From Hydractinia symbiolongicarpus (Eukaryota > Cnidaria > Hydrozoa > Anthoathecata > Hydractiniidae), in the NCBI RefSeq assembly GCF_029227915.1, contig NC_079876.1, positions 28,059,828 to 28,123,827 on the forward strand: a DNA stretch of 64,000 nt. The letters are read 5' to 3'. Positions 45,001-56,001 of this stretch are shown one piece after another (the first letter of the stretch is position 1; each line of letters begins with the position of its first letter). The notes under the pieces are model-generated. The model searched no databases. It worked only from the letters and a program-made list of their open reading frames with translations, and was not told where the DNA came from. The position numbers were made by a program, and so were the translations under genes.

Positions 45001-45509
45001 CATCAAGATACAACCACTTGCAATTCATGTTATATTACCTCAGAAGTTATAGCACCATGCATCCAACTTTCTCTGCACCCTACGTTACAATCTTCCTTAG
45101 ATGATTTCTTTGAAAGCGAGGAGTTGTCAGACACCAATGCCTACTTCTGCCATGTTTGCAACGCTCATCAAACTGCTCTAGTTGAAAAAGAGGTAGTGTC
45201 GTGCGGTTCCCATCTCATTTTACAGCTGAAACGTTTTGCCAGTGCCAACGGCCTTGTGTCAAAAATTGCCTCTTGTATTACTGCTTACCCTGGTACCCTT
45301 TCCATACCTTTTACCGTAGATGGAGAAAGAAAAAAAAATTTTTTCAATTAAGGGCTATTATCAACCATTGCGGCAACTTAAATAATGGTCACTGCACAAC
45401 CATAGCCTTCGACCAAATGGTACACAGGTGGATACATTGCAACGATAGAGCAGTAATTCTCTGTGATGATCGCCTTATTAACAGTCACGAGTCATATGTT
45501 TTTTTTTAG
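42001..45509 (+). pseudogene. R2-like LINE polyprotein with C-terminal USP domain
   Basis: Parts in order: basic N-terminal piece (42060-42200); RT with SSPGLNQIPYTVYKN, LKDFRPIALLNVEEK and INTSIKKGCMEKVPGCWEH; after a shift, LDIANAYPSVPHKL, RRYGVPESWIRLIQLYY, GIFIGCTLSIILFL and FIYDMFLMS at the usual F(A/M)DD position (catalytic Asp pair altered); restriction-like endonuclease QLRPDVLL ... VIMVELSCPCEENTEYWHKR, then VEVGARGFCS in another frame. Next comes a peptidase C19 domain: GLKNLGNTCYANSILQCF (Cys box, 44680-44733), CHVCN zinc site, LILQLKRF, and the His box NHCGNLNNGHCT, ending SYVFF at 45509. Several frameshifts and a deletion before the endonuclease make it inactive. Ubiquitin cleavage is inferred from the motifs. 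Confidence 0.8.
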
Positions 45510-45544
45510 AAGAGCTGAGATAAGATTATTTTAATCAGATTGAG

Positions 45545-45990
45545 TCAGCAAGGAGACTTGACTACACTCAGTCTTGTCTTTGGAGAGTGACGACTCCACT
45601 TATTACCCCAGTCAAAAATAAAACAAAATCAAATAAAAATTAAGTTAGCAAGGGGGTTTGATCATACTAGGTCTTGTCTTTGGAGAGTGACGACTCCACT
45701 TATTACCCCAGTTAAAAAAAAAAATAAAAAAAAAGAAAAAAGAAAGTATTAGCAGGTGGGTTTGATCACACATGATCTTGTCTTTGGAGAGTAACGACTT
45801 CATTTATTACCTGAGTTATAAACAAAGAATAGCACAGTTGAACAGAAAATGGTCAAAGTTTACTTTAAGAAGATAGGGATGTCTAGTTTCTGCTGATGAC
45901 CGTCAGCAGACCTCTTTGAGGTGACCCAGCTAGACATCCAGGGTACTTAGGTTCAGAAATATGGGTTGAAACCTACCTGCCCTTGGTTAA
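45545..45990 (+). repeat. 3' tandem units and structured segment of the R2-like element
   Basis: Three ~105-110-bp units (about 45546, 45647, 45750), each with GGTTTGA, TCTTGTCTTTGGAGAGT and CGACT, separated by A-rich spacers. Then 45880-45936 folds as a three-way junction: TGTCTAG/CTAGACA closing stem, hairpin CTGCTGA/TCAGCAG, hairpin ACCTC/GAGGT. It duplicates the block at 41585-41880. Probably the 3' UTR recognised by the RT. Confidence 0.7.
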
Positions 45991-46117
45991 AGTTCTGTTC
46001 ATCTGTTCAAATGTGTTGTGTCCTTTTTATTTTTTTATATATTTTTTAATTAATTCCTTGTAAAAAGGGAGAATTGCGCTTTTAGAGGCATTTTCTCTAG
46101 AGAAGTACAATCTGTAG

Positions 46118-49100
46118 CAGTGCGGTAACCACGAATTTCGTTTTGGGGGGGCCAGCCTAGTTTTAGTGTCTAAGGAGGCCCAACCATGGTTGGGGCCGAC
46201 GGGCCAAGAAATTTTTTGAATTTTGAGTGCGCTAGATTGGCTAAAACAGCCTTTTTGAGAGTACTTTTTAAAGAAATTTAATCACTAGAAATCACGAAAA
46301 TAAAGGAAAATACAGACAATTGCTCCAGTTTTCTGAGTTTTTTTTTTAAATCAGGGAATAAACGTTTACATAAATTTCATGAACAAAAGACTAAAAATGT
46401 TATGTATTGTAATAGCCAAAAGTGTCTATTCTGCTTTGGTGTTTATCGATAAATTCATCTCCTATTTGAGTTAAATCCATTTTGTCAACGGAATTAGTAT
46501 GAATATGGAGGACCATCAAATTGTTCAAACGTAAATTCGTGGTTGTTGATCTAAGGTACGTTTTGACTCGTTTCAAAGCAGAAAACGATCTTTCGCTGAT
46601 GGCGTTTGTGGACGGCATTACCAACAACAATTTTGCTATTTTGACAACTTCACTTAGAAGTGTTCTTTGAGATTGATCAAAACTTTGTAACAGCTTGATT
46701 AGATCGGTTACTTTGAATTTCTCTTTGTCGTAACCAAGGTTGGATGCGATGACTGGGAGTAGCGGTATTTGGACTTTAGCAAGTGACTCGTTGATATCTC
46801 CTTCGTAGAAACGACAAACTGCTTTTAGATGACTTTCCCATTCCTGACCAGTGATCGATTTTAAAAGAACTTCCTGAAAATTGACGTATGTCTTGTAATC
46901 AGGTTGATCGAATCTTTGTTGGATGTAGTTAATAACTAGATCAAAAGTTTCAAAATAAACGTGGCGATAGTGATCTTTGGCAGTGTTATGAAAATGATAT
47001 GTTTCAGGAGGGCCATCTGATACTTTGTTAAAATAATCTGGCATCTTTTTTTTTCGTGGGAGTTTAGGATCAGATACTCCGAGTTGTGATTTCCAGACAA
47101 GAACTCGCTCCCAAAAATAGCTCAAACAATTCGTTGCTTCTGATCTTCTCTAACACAGCTAAGACTTCCGACACCCGTTGCTGTCCCTCTGCTGCCGAAA
47201 TATCTCCTTGGAGAGACCTGCTAAGATTATCTGTATGTTTCAATAGGGTTTCACCAAGACAACAGCAGAAGACAAAATTAAAACTAGACATAACAGTCAT
47301 TACTCCGTTGATTCTCACTCTCATATCTGGAAGCTTAACATTCGATAATGACCATGTCCAAAGCTCCATTAATTCCTTATGGTTTTCAAGAAAGGATTCA
47401 AGAACCTCACCTCGCACAGTCCATCGTGTAGGGGAAAACTCATCGACCGACTTGGATTCATTTCCTGTTGCTTCTCTGATATTCTTTAATTGTGTCTCTC
47501 TTTGGCGATTTTTTGACAAGTTTACATATTTCATAGGCAGTTCCAAACGCTTCTTTAAGTTCAGGGATTTCTTTTATCACATCGCCAACAGCTAAATTCA
47601 AAGCATGTCCGTAACAGTGTGTGTACAAACATTTTTCATTCAACGATTTGATTTGGGTAGCAACTCCAGATCTGTGACCAGCCATGGATGCAGCTCCATC
47701 ATAACATTGGCCGCGAGCATTTTCTAATTTCAAGTTCATTTGTAAAAGAATATCTTTGATTAAAAAAACGATTTGGTCAGCACTAGTATCAGGTAGTGGA
47801 TGGAGGCCAATGAACTCCTCGTGAGCCTGTAATTCATCATCAACCCGCCGAATGCAAATGACAAGTTGTTCCGTATTTGAGACATCCCCTGTTTCATCTG
47901 CAAGGATTGTGAAAATCTCAGCTGACTGAATATTTTTTGCAATGTCACGCAAAATACTAAGTGCTTCGATTCGCAGCATTTCGTTTTGAATAGCCGGTGA
48001 CGTGTAGTTTTGCTTTTTTGCAAGCCATGCACTCAGTTCCTTATCATCTTTACATCGGAGTAAAAGTAACTGGTGGAAGTTCGAATTCAACTCGCTGTGT
48101 GTTTCCTCATCCCAATTGCCTCTAAACGGAAGTGATTGTCGCCCTAGATATCGAACGCTTTGCAACAGTTTTAACAGCATTCGTCTATTCCTTTCCTTTG
48201 TGGCTGCAAGATTATCTACCATCATTTCACCAATGTCCTTTGATGTACCTGGCGCAGTAATCAGTCTTTCAGTGGCTTCTTTATGGGAGTCGCTACATTC
48301 GTGTTTAGAAAATCCTCTTCCAGATTCAATCGCCTTTTTCCAATTTCGGTAGCCGGTTTCAGTAAAAACTGTCTCTGCTTTTGTTGCAGAAATCATGCTC
48401 TTTCTAAGAGCACTGAGACAAGTAAAGCAGAAAGCAGCGTCTTTATTTTGGCCGTAATGTAACCAGAGGAACTTGTCAAACCATGTTGGGTTAAACGATC
48501 TTTGTTTCGGATCTTTACCAAACGTTGTTTTTTGAAAACTTAAAGAACGAGGTTGGTTCGGTTTAGATGGATCACTCGTTGTTTCCTTAAAATTATTCTC
48601 CGGGTTTGTTGGTGCTGTCGTTGTAGGTGTCGTCGTTGTAGGTGTTGTTGTTGCTTCTCCGTTTGTTCGTCTGAAAAGCAAAACAAGTGTAAAGGTTGCT
48701 TGGATAACAGTTATGGGATGAATTAAAAAGCAGTGGTGGGGTTAACAAAGTAATTAAATATTTATTTATTAATAAGTCACTTACTTTTCAGGTCTAATGA
48801 GCCATTTTGATAAATCACTTGTTTTCTTCGGCATTTTCACTCTTTCAAATTAGTCTGTTACTTTGTTAATTCTATATTCTTACACGTTTTTTTTGAAGTC
48901 AGTCCAACTCGTTCTCGTCTTCTCACAAACACTATTTTCAGAATGTAGTTTCCATCCAATTTCATCATCATTTCCATGCAGCAAACACTATCAGAATGTA
49001 GTTTCCATCCAATTTCATCATCATTTCCATGCAGCAAGTATAAGAGTCACGCGTTTTAAAAAAATAAAAGAGTGGAAATCGGTTATAAATCATTCTCAAT

Positions 49101-49284
49101 AAGTGTTTAGTTTGTTTATATATAACAAATGGTCTTTAGACATAAGACAAAACGTTTTTCTTAACTTGTCATAACCATCTTTGAAAAAACGTTTTTCTTA
49201 ACTTGTCATAACCATCTTTGAAAAAATTATTGGGGGAAGGGGGGGGGCGGGCCCCTTGCCCCCCCCCCGGTGGTTACGGCACTG
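46118..49284 (-). mobile_element. hAT element 3
   Basis: 3,167 bp. Ends are CAGTGCGGTAACCAC (46118) and GTGGTTACGGCACTG (to 49284), an inverted pair with one mismatch, flanked by TGTAG on both sides (46113-46117, 49285-49289), again a 5-bp target duplication. Subterminal G-runs lie at both ends. Two short tandem duplications (about 52 bp at 48938-49035; 37 bp at 49150-49220) lie upstream of the gene. Confidence 0.88.
46400..48836 (-). CDS. hAT transposase 3 (two exons, two homopolymer frameshifts)
   Basis: Exon 1 runs 48836-48787 (MPKKTSDLSKWLIRPE, donor GTAAGT). The intron is 48786-48671 (acceptor TTTTCAG). Exon 2 runs 48670-46400. Domains: Thr/Pro-rich linker; TTF-type finger SFNPTWFDKFLWLHY..FCFTC; DUF4371 core LPFRGNWDEETHSELNSNF and IFTILADETGDVSNTEQL; helical part with FSPTRWTVRGEVLESF; hATC with AISERSFSALKRVKTYLRST. 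Two one-base shifts fall in the runs 47509-47514 and 47113-47117; correcting either run length gives one continuous protein of roughly 770 residues. So it may be intact in the organism. The element's clean ends support recent movement. Confidence 0.82.
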
Positions 49285-49289
49285 TGTAG

Positions 49290-50383
49290 CTTATTTCCAA
49301 AGACCTAACAGGTTGAGTTCATCATTGCGGTGGTTTGCCACCTCTTTGTAAATTATTTTCTTCTTTACATTTACAGGTGTGGACGTAATATTTGTTGTAA
49401 TTGGAGTTATTGGTGGAATTATTATCCGTACTATTTACAGTGTTTGATATACCTGTTAATGGTTTTTTAACATTGTTCATTTTCTTGTTCTGTGTGATGT
49501 GGAAACAGGAAATGTATTTTTGTCTTTATCTAATAAACTGCATTCTTGACATTCATGTATAGTATGCTTAATCTTTTGACTATCTTTGACTTTCTTCTAA
49601 TTGTTTTGAGAGAAATCATCTAGGTATTTTCCCCTCATTTTACTGTTCCACTTTTTCTTTCTCGCAAACGCAGTAAGTTCCTTGGACTTTCTCTCAAAAT
49701 GTTTTTTCGTTATAGATATGTCAGGAAACTTCGCCATAAAATTTGAAAAATGTAAGTCACATTGATGATGACTTATATTTTTTATTCCATTCAATACTTA
49801 AGCACGCATAAAACCATTTTTATGTTTTTCTTTTCCCGCAGTTTTTGCGCGTCTTCTAATATAACAGATAAAAATCCGACACCGTATTGAAATGACGTAA
49901 AAGTACTGAAAATGACGAAACATCAATGAAAACATCGTATTTTACAGTTCGCACCACTTGGGGGCATGTGGCGTCATTGGATATTTTTTTAATCCACAGA
50001 TAATATGTCGACGACTTAAAAAAAGCTGTTTATAGTTGATTGCGTATTTATTTATATGGATTTTATTAAATTAAAAAAGTAAACAAAATCTCCAAAGCGA
50101 GGCTATATCGACTTAAATACAACTACAAAAATCTGTGTCAAAAGCTGTCAGATATTTCACTGGTCTATTAGAACACTGTGTGATCTTTAGGGTTGTTTTT
50201 ATGGAAACCGAATCAGGGCCTGCGAATCAAGGGGGGCCAGGGGGGAAACCCTAACGTATGGAGATGAAAGACATCGATGCACTCCAAGTTGAAACAAATG
50301 TCGACGGAAGACATTGTTAGGATTAACGATGCAGAGCAAGCGTTTCAATGTATTGACCCTGTTGAACGTACACAGGGAGATGA
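49290..50383. other. Mostly non-coding stretch
   Basis: No gene I can name. A minus-strand frame at 49597-49794 (charged, with KHFERKSKELTAFARKKKW) has the look of a real exon but I do not recognise it. The rest is AT-rich with no clear repeat. Confidence 0.4.
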
Positions 50384-52303
50384 CAGACGAACTCGTGTAA
50401 TTCGACTCTTCAGGGGGTCTCACGATTTGGTCGAATTATAGGATTTCAACCTTTTTTCGGCCAAATATTAAAAGTAAAGTATGGATGCTTTGCGCAGCGT
50501 AAAATACTGTGCGTTGGCTATAAGAAAGGGTACAAGTTTTTTGTTTTAGTTTTGTAAGAATCACTACTTCTATTTTTTCAACAATAATGAACAATTATTT
50601 GTTTTGAAAAAAGTCAGTAATGGAAGATTGTGTCAAACCGGCTAATCTTCTTTGCTTGATTTACTCTGATACTTTCACAAGCAAGGGATCTAACTGCAAA
50701 TCAGCTGTAAATAATGCTAATCTATTCAGAACTTCGATTGCTTCATTAACTTTATTTCGTGATGGTGGTGATATTGGGTTCTCATCCTCGTCATTGCTGA
50801 AATCTTCAAGTTCAACTTGGCTGTGAAACGTATTTGTTAACTATTTGGTAAATAGACAATGATTGAGATTCGTTTGTCACGATCTTTCTGTCAAAATCAA
50901 TGAGGGTGTCAGCATTAAGGTCTTCAGGTAATAAGTCTGGCCTTGCTTCACGAAGTTGATTCAGGTCAAACTGCAACTCTTCTACATTTTTCTTCCTCGC
51001 TGTCGCCTTTGCACTATCCATCTCTTTAAATGGATCGTCATCATCATCTATAGCAGCTTTACCAGCGTCTTCGGAGATCCCAGACTTTCGAAAACAGTTG
51101 ATAATCGTTCTCTCAGTCACATCATTCCAAGCTGTTCTAAGCATCATCATGGCTTCGAGAATTGATGTTTGGGGCAGTTTTTTAACCTTTTCTAATTCTT
51201 TTATTTTCTTACGAATAACAAGGGATCGGTATTTAGCCTTCAATGACCTGAAAGGTACAGAGAAGAGAAAGAGTGATAAAAACATATGATAATCGTTTTT
51301 TCCTGTATAAGTGATTAAAGGTGTTTCCCACTAGGCAAATTTAATAACAAGATGAAAGGAAGATGTGTTTAGTTTAATAAGTTTAAACTGATGTAATGTT
51401 GCAACTTACAATTTCTTCCTTTTCATAACGGCACCGTTAAGTTTGTCTAGTGGTAAACAAGTTTTACAGCTCACTCATTTTCCAGTAACAATGACATTAG
51501 CAATGTTCATTGAATTTAGCTCGTAAAAAGTAAGACTGTTTTAGCATATCGACTAGTTTCGAACGTCAACTTTCCCGAGTGCTACAAAATTAACTATCGA
51601 GTTCGATCCTCTATTCGTTTCGATCTATCAACCCGTTAACTCGATCCGCTATTTTTGTAACACTTTGGAAGTTGACGTCCGAACATTTTTAATCACAACT
51701 TCTAATAAGGGAATTTTCATTACCTCTCTTTCCAACCTCTCAACCATCCATTATATGCTGTAAAATACTTGTAGCTGAGTGCTTTCGCAAATTCTTGCGC
51801 TTTTTCCACTAGAATAGGACCATTGATTGGAATGTTGTGACCACGCATTGATTTAAGCCACTTCAACAAGGCTTCATTCAACATATCGTAAGTTCCTGTT
51901 TTGACACGCTGACGTTTTAATGACGAATTTTCAAACGAATCAAAGATCTTTTGTTTGTTTTTCATCTAGGTAGAATTGGTACTGCCGGAAACATTAAAAT
52001 GTTCAGCCACATATTTACGCGGCCTACCTATTTCTAGCTCTTTCAACGCATCATATTTAACTTTCAAAGTGACTTCATTGTGCTTTCTTTTAGTTGTCAT
52101 TTTGACTTGTTTGTATCATCAGCTGCGCCAGTACTCGAAACAAAAATTTTAAACGTAAACAAGCATTAGAATTTCATGATTCGATTTAAGAAAATTTCCA
52201 AAGTCGAATTACATGATGAAAAACATGACAAGGGGACTGAAGAATTTGGTCGATTTACATGATTTGTCGACTTACAGGAGGTCGATTTACATAAGTTCAA
52301 CTG
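50384..52303 (-). mobile_element. Tigger-type element lacking its catalytic core
   Basis: The right end in reverse complement reads CAGTTGAACTTATGTAAATC and is followed by TA (52304). The left end at 50384 reads CAGACGAACTCGTGTAATTC, preceded by GA where TA is expected. The ends are similar but diverged, about 1.9 kb apart. Inside are the two halves of a transposase gene but no DDE region. Confidence 0.7.
50812..52100 (-). pseudogene. Tigger transposase remnant: DNA-binding and C-terminal parts only
   Basis: From ATG 52100: TTKRKHNEVTLKVKYDALKE (CENP-B N-type), an in-frame TAG at 51966-51968, then the second DNA-binding half (LLKWLKSMRGHNIPI, YFTAYNGWLRGWKER) to 51724. The C-terminal part (51247-50812) carries SLKAKYRSLVIRKK and TAWNDVTERTIINCFRKSGI with an acidic tail. 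The catalytic DDE region is missing. A GTAATG donor at 51723 and a CTTTCAG acceptor at 51248 would join both parts in frame (GWKER/SLKAKYR). The 476 bp between hold an imperfect palindrome (51558-51590 with 51648-51688). It may be a deletion derivative or a DNA-binding-only protein. Confidence 0.7.
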
Positions 52304-53250
52304 TATGTATGAATTCAATATAGATATATGTATATGTGTATAATCTACCTGAACTTCGTGATGGTACTTGCAACACATTTTGGGAAGGCTGTATTTTCTC
52401 TGGTGTTCCTAAAAATTTAAATCATATTTTTAAATTTTTATTTAATAAAAATTTTACATATAAAATACTAAGTTCAAACAAATTTTAGTGATTAAAATTT
52501 TTTAAAGAATTCAATTTTTAATATATTTTTTTTCTATTCCCTGTCCTTATTACAATGTTGATGTTTTTTTTCTACTGATAAATACGTTGCATTGCTACAA
52601 GAAACTCGAAGATTCATTTTCTTAAGTAGAATATTTATAAACACGTAATATGACCATTTTAATACGAAAAGGGACAAGGTTCTTCTGTATCTCTGAACAT
52701 GCTCAACATAAGAAACCCATTTTATTACAAGCTCGTGAGCTTGTATTAAAACGCAAATGTGTCCTACAAGAATGGAAATTTTTGCCTCTCTGAGCACCGA
52801 CACGCGAGTCGTCGTGTGTTCGAATCTCATCTTGGTAACTATTTTTACTTTTTTTTCTTTTTTCTTTTTTAAAAAGATAAGACAAGTGTTCAAAACACTT
52901 GTTTAACTAACTAGTAAACAAAGGTGTTTCCACCAAACTTTTTAAAAGTGAATGTAGGCAGAATTAACTGAATTAATGAATTTCGCAAATTTTGGGGTTT
53001 GTGGATTTGTGGTCTTTCTTCTTCCTGTCAGTCGGTTCACCCAAGACGGACCCATCGAAAATTAAAAGTTCGAGGAATTTTCCGTTCAGGAAGGTCTCAC
53101 AAATCGATAGACAGCTTTTTGTAAACTTTATTCGCGAGGTTGTTTGCGTATATCATACGTCTTGTTTTTTTTAAAAAGGGAAACATACCTTTCTGTGGCT
53201 TTAGGTCTTTTATTTTTATTGTCAAATGTTTAATATCAATATCATGTTTT
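52304..53250. other. Non-coding stretch
   Basis: No gene seen. Around 52775-52835 a short stretch contains a TGTTCGAATCTCAT sequence like a pol III B box, preceded by a small stem, but no full tRNA fold. T-rich runs follow it. Confidence 0.35.
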
Positions 53251-53254
53251 TCTA

Positions 53255-54060
53255 TCATTTCCCTGTTCTCTTTACCTGATTATAGAGGTTTGTATATTGG
53301 CATATTATTTCCGTGATAGCGGTATTGATATCAGTAAAGTTATCCACATATTTTTCTAGTGTCAACACACGATCCAATAAAATATTAACTTCAGATGCAG
53401 TACTTTCATGCAATTCTAATAAATTCTTTTGTCCCTCTTCTATGTATGATGTCGCAAATTTAAAGTAAGTTAGCTTGTGTGGATCTAATGGTTCAGTTTT
53501 CAAATCAAGCATATTTCCACTTCTGCAACCCAAAACCATTTTATATATCTTCTAGTTCAGTCCATTTTGTTGAAAATTCATTATTATCCGTCAACATGGG
53601 ATTTCCATAGTGATACAAGAAGTGTCGCATGCGACGAGCTTTTAGTGAATTGGCTCTTAATCCTTGAACAGACAAAGGTGGGTTACTATCATCCCATCCA
53701 AAAACAGGAGCAGGTATTTCTTGTGCAATGTTTTAACAGAATCACCATTAAAGGAATGTCAAATTCTCTTGAATCAGTTCGCTTTGTGGCTGGGTATAAT
53801 AAATTCCAATGTGCTGATGTGATGCGATTTTTAGTTTTCAATTTACTCAACTGTGGTTGAAACTTTTTTAGTTCTCGAAATAAACCAACAGGATCTTCTG
53901 GTAGTCCATGATAAAAATGATTATTAAATGTATTATGAAAAATATTTCGAACACCTTTCTTATGATAGCATTCTGAAACCAAACACAATCCCATCCAGTA
54001 GTTTATTTTTGTGACTGGAGCAGATTGAGAAATAGCTGATGCGACTGCAGCACTGGCCAT
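53255..54060 (-). pseudogene. DZIP3-like HEPN-domain protein gene (two frameshifts)
   Basis: From ATG 54060: a start with VTKINYWMGLCLVSECYHKK, then LREL-type region PEDPVGLFRELKKFQPQLSK, SAHWNLLYPATKRTDSREFD and LMVILLKHC. After a shift near 53710 come FGWDDSNPPLSVQGLRANS and RRMRHFLYHYGNP, containing the HEPN-type R-x4-H. After a second shift near 53540 come MVLGCRSGN and a helical tail. This order resembles the HEPN region of DZIP3-like proteins, many copies of which occur in cnidarians and molluscs. HEPN domains are often RNases or NLR-associated; function here unknown. Both breaks are one-base changes. Confidence 0.55.
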
Positions 54061-54940
54061 TGTTTGTAATAAAGGTAAATCAGAGAAAAAATATATATCA
54101 TATATCTACACACACAAATTTTCATGAGTATATACTATAATTTTTAAATTTTTGAATTTAATTTTACGGATTTCTGCAATATGATCATAAGAAATAAAAA
54201 CATAAATAAATAAATTAATTAAATAAATTAAAATTAGAATAGAAATAATTGATATTACCATAAAATCTGTGTAAATAAATTACATCAAGATCAACACATT
54301 TTCCATGACACTTTCTTTTGGGAACAATTCTAAATGTAAGCAAATGTATATATGGTATTTTGTTTTACGTTTATTAACTTAAAGTATAAATATTTCACAA
54401 ATTTCAAAACTGAATAACTGCGAGCTATAACTAGACAATAGAAATTTAAACATAACTATAAACTTAAATGTAACTTTTATAAACTTAAAAAATAGAATTT
54501 AAATATAACTATATAAACTTTATTCGCTATAATATTCCCACAAATTTTGGTTGGCAATAAAATGATTAACTCTATGGGTGCAATAATAAAAAACAAAAAA
54601 GCAGTATATATGTTTTTTTTTATTTATATAATTTTAACTCTTCATCACTTACAGTAAAGTGTATAAATAAAACACTACATTTTTAAAAAGCACATCACAA
54701 CTGCAATTAAAAAGATATATATTAAAAATGGAAGCAAATTGTTGATAAAAATTTAGCACAATATCTCCTTGCTATTTGATATAAAGGATTTTGTTGGAAA
54801 AAAAATTGTAAATAAATATTAATGCCCCGAGAAAACAGTGTTTATTTACATAAGGTTTTGTATTTCCTTAGATTAAATTTAACCACAAGGTTATAAACTG
54901 TTCTTAATGATGTATATAGTTGAAGTGCAGTAATGAATAA
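54061..54940. other. Very AT-rich non-coding stretch
   Basis: No gene or clear repeat seen; long A/T runs dominate. May include the upstream region of the HEPN gene. Confidence 0.5.
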
Positions 54941-55429
54941 ATGCTTCATGCATTCCCGTACGAGTCAACTAAGAAATTCTTATCAGCAAATTGCAGACAG
55001 CTAATAATTACTGTTGAGAGGTTAAAGATTTTGAAAACAATAAGGCAATTCCGTCAGCAAATGTCAAGTGCCGACATGGACAAGATGACGCTTTACCTCT
55101 TGGTAGACCGACCGTATATATATCTTGGTGATAGAAAATACCAATGTAATCAGGGCAAAGATAAAAATGTTGCAAAAAAGAATAGCATCACTCAGACAGG
55201 GAAAATAGACTTACTTCTTAATGACTACCCTGAGATGTGTAAAACAAGAAAGCTCACACAAGCAACCAAAAAAAAGGATTTTCCTGTAGAGTTCCATGTG
55301 AATTTTTTTAACTTTCCAGAGTGCACAATAAGCAAAAATACTTCATTGCAAAGAAGAGCAACCTCTAAAAAGATTAAAAAGGCGTTTGAATATATATGTA
55401 ATTCAACATCTATATACAAAATGTTTTAG
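54941..55429 (+). CDS. Hypothetical protein, 162 residues
   Basis: An uninterrupted ATG frame in a very AT-rich region, with a lysine-rich middle (KKNSITQTGKIDLLLNDYPE) and C-terminal half (RRATSKKIKKAFEYIC). I recognise no domain. It may be an exon of a larger gene; the segment at 55540-55910 also has coding-like pieces in mixed frames. Length in an AT-rich context is the main evidence. Confidence 0.35.
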   Translation: MLHAFPYESTKKFLSANCRQLIITVERLKILKTIRQFRQQMSSADMDKMTLYLLVDRPYIYLGDRKYQCNQGKDKNVAKKNSITQTGKIDLLLNDYPEMCKTRKLTQATKKKDFPVEFHVNFFNFPECTISKNTSLQRRATSKKIKKAFEYICNSTSIYKMF

Positions 55430-56001
55430 CAAGTCAGAGTACATCACCACATTTCCAAAAGTGCTTCGTGTTTTTCTTGTTTTTGGTTGTTGTCGTGTTA
55501 TTAACGCAACAATGTATTGAATATTTGTTTTCTTAGACGGCCATCATTTTCACAATATGGGTGAATCAGCTGGTCTTGCAGAGCCTCTTGACTATAGAGT
55601 CGAAAAATTCTTAAAACAGCCCATCAGATCAGGATGTAGAAATTTGCAATGGTCCAACAGTTAGTACAGCATCAGGTGTTTGCTAGTGTATTGTGGTAGA
55701 AACAGGAAGTTTGCGAGATGTGGATAAAGAAATTCTAATGCTAAAGGAAGATTTCTGAACAAAAATATTTTCAAACATTAAATCTAAAAAATGAAACTTT
55801 TGGCAAAAATTAAAATACTTTATGGAAGAGTTTGCACTCAGACTTCTGAAAATGTAATTGCTGAATTAACTGAGGGGGGTGACAATCTTATCGATATAAC
55901 TAATATGTAAGTAGAGTAAGAACGGTCTTTTTATTGAAACCAAAACGAAAATACAAAGATAATATATTTTGCAGAAATCTGCCTGCAGGAGAGAAGTTTA
56001 A

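Noticed and set aside
45890-45915. CTGATGA core in the R2-like 3' segment
   Set aside because: No GAAA follows at the right distance; the bases form a simple hairpin instead.
46118-46210. G-rich stretch as a CpG island or promoter
   Set aside because: It is the terminal and subterminal region of hAT 3, mirrored at the other end of the element.
52768-52840. tRNA or tRNA-derived SINE
   Set aside because: Only a B-box-like TTCGAATC and one small stem are present; no acceptor stem or D arm could be found.
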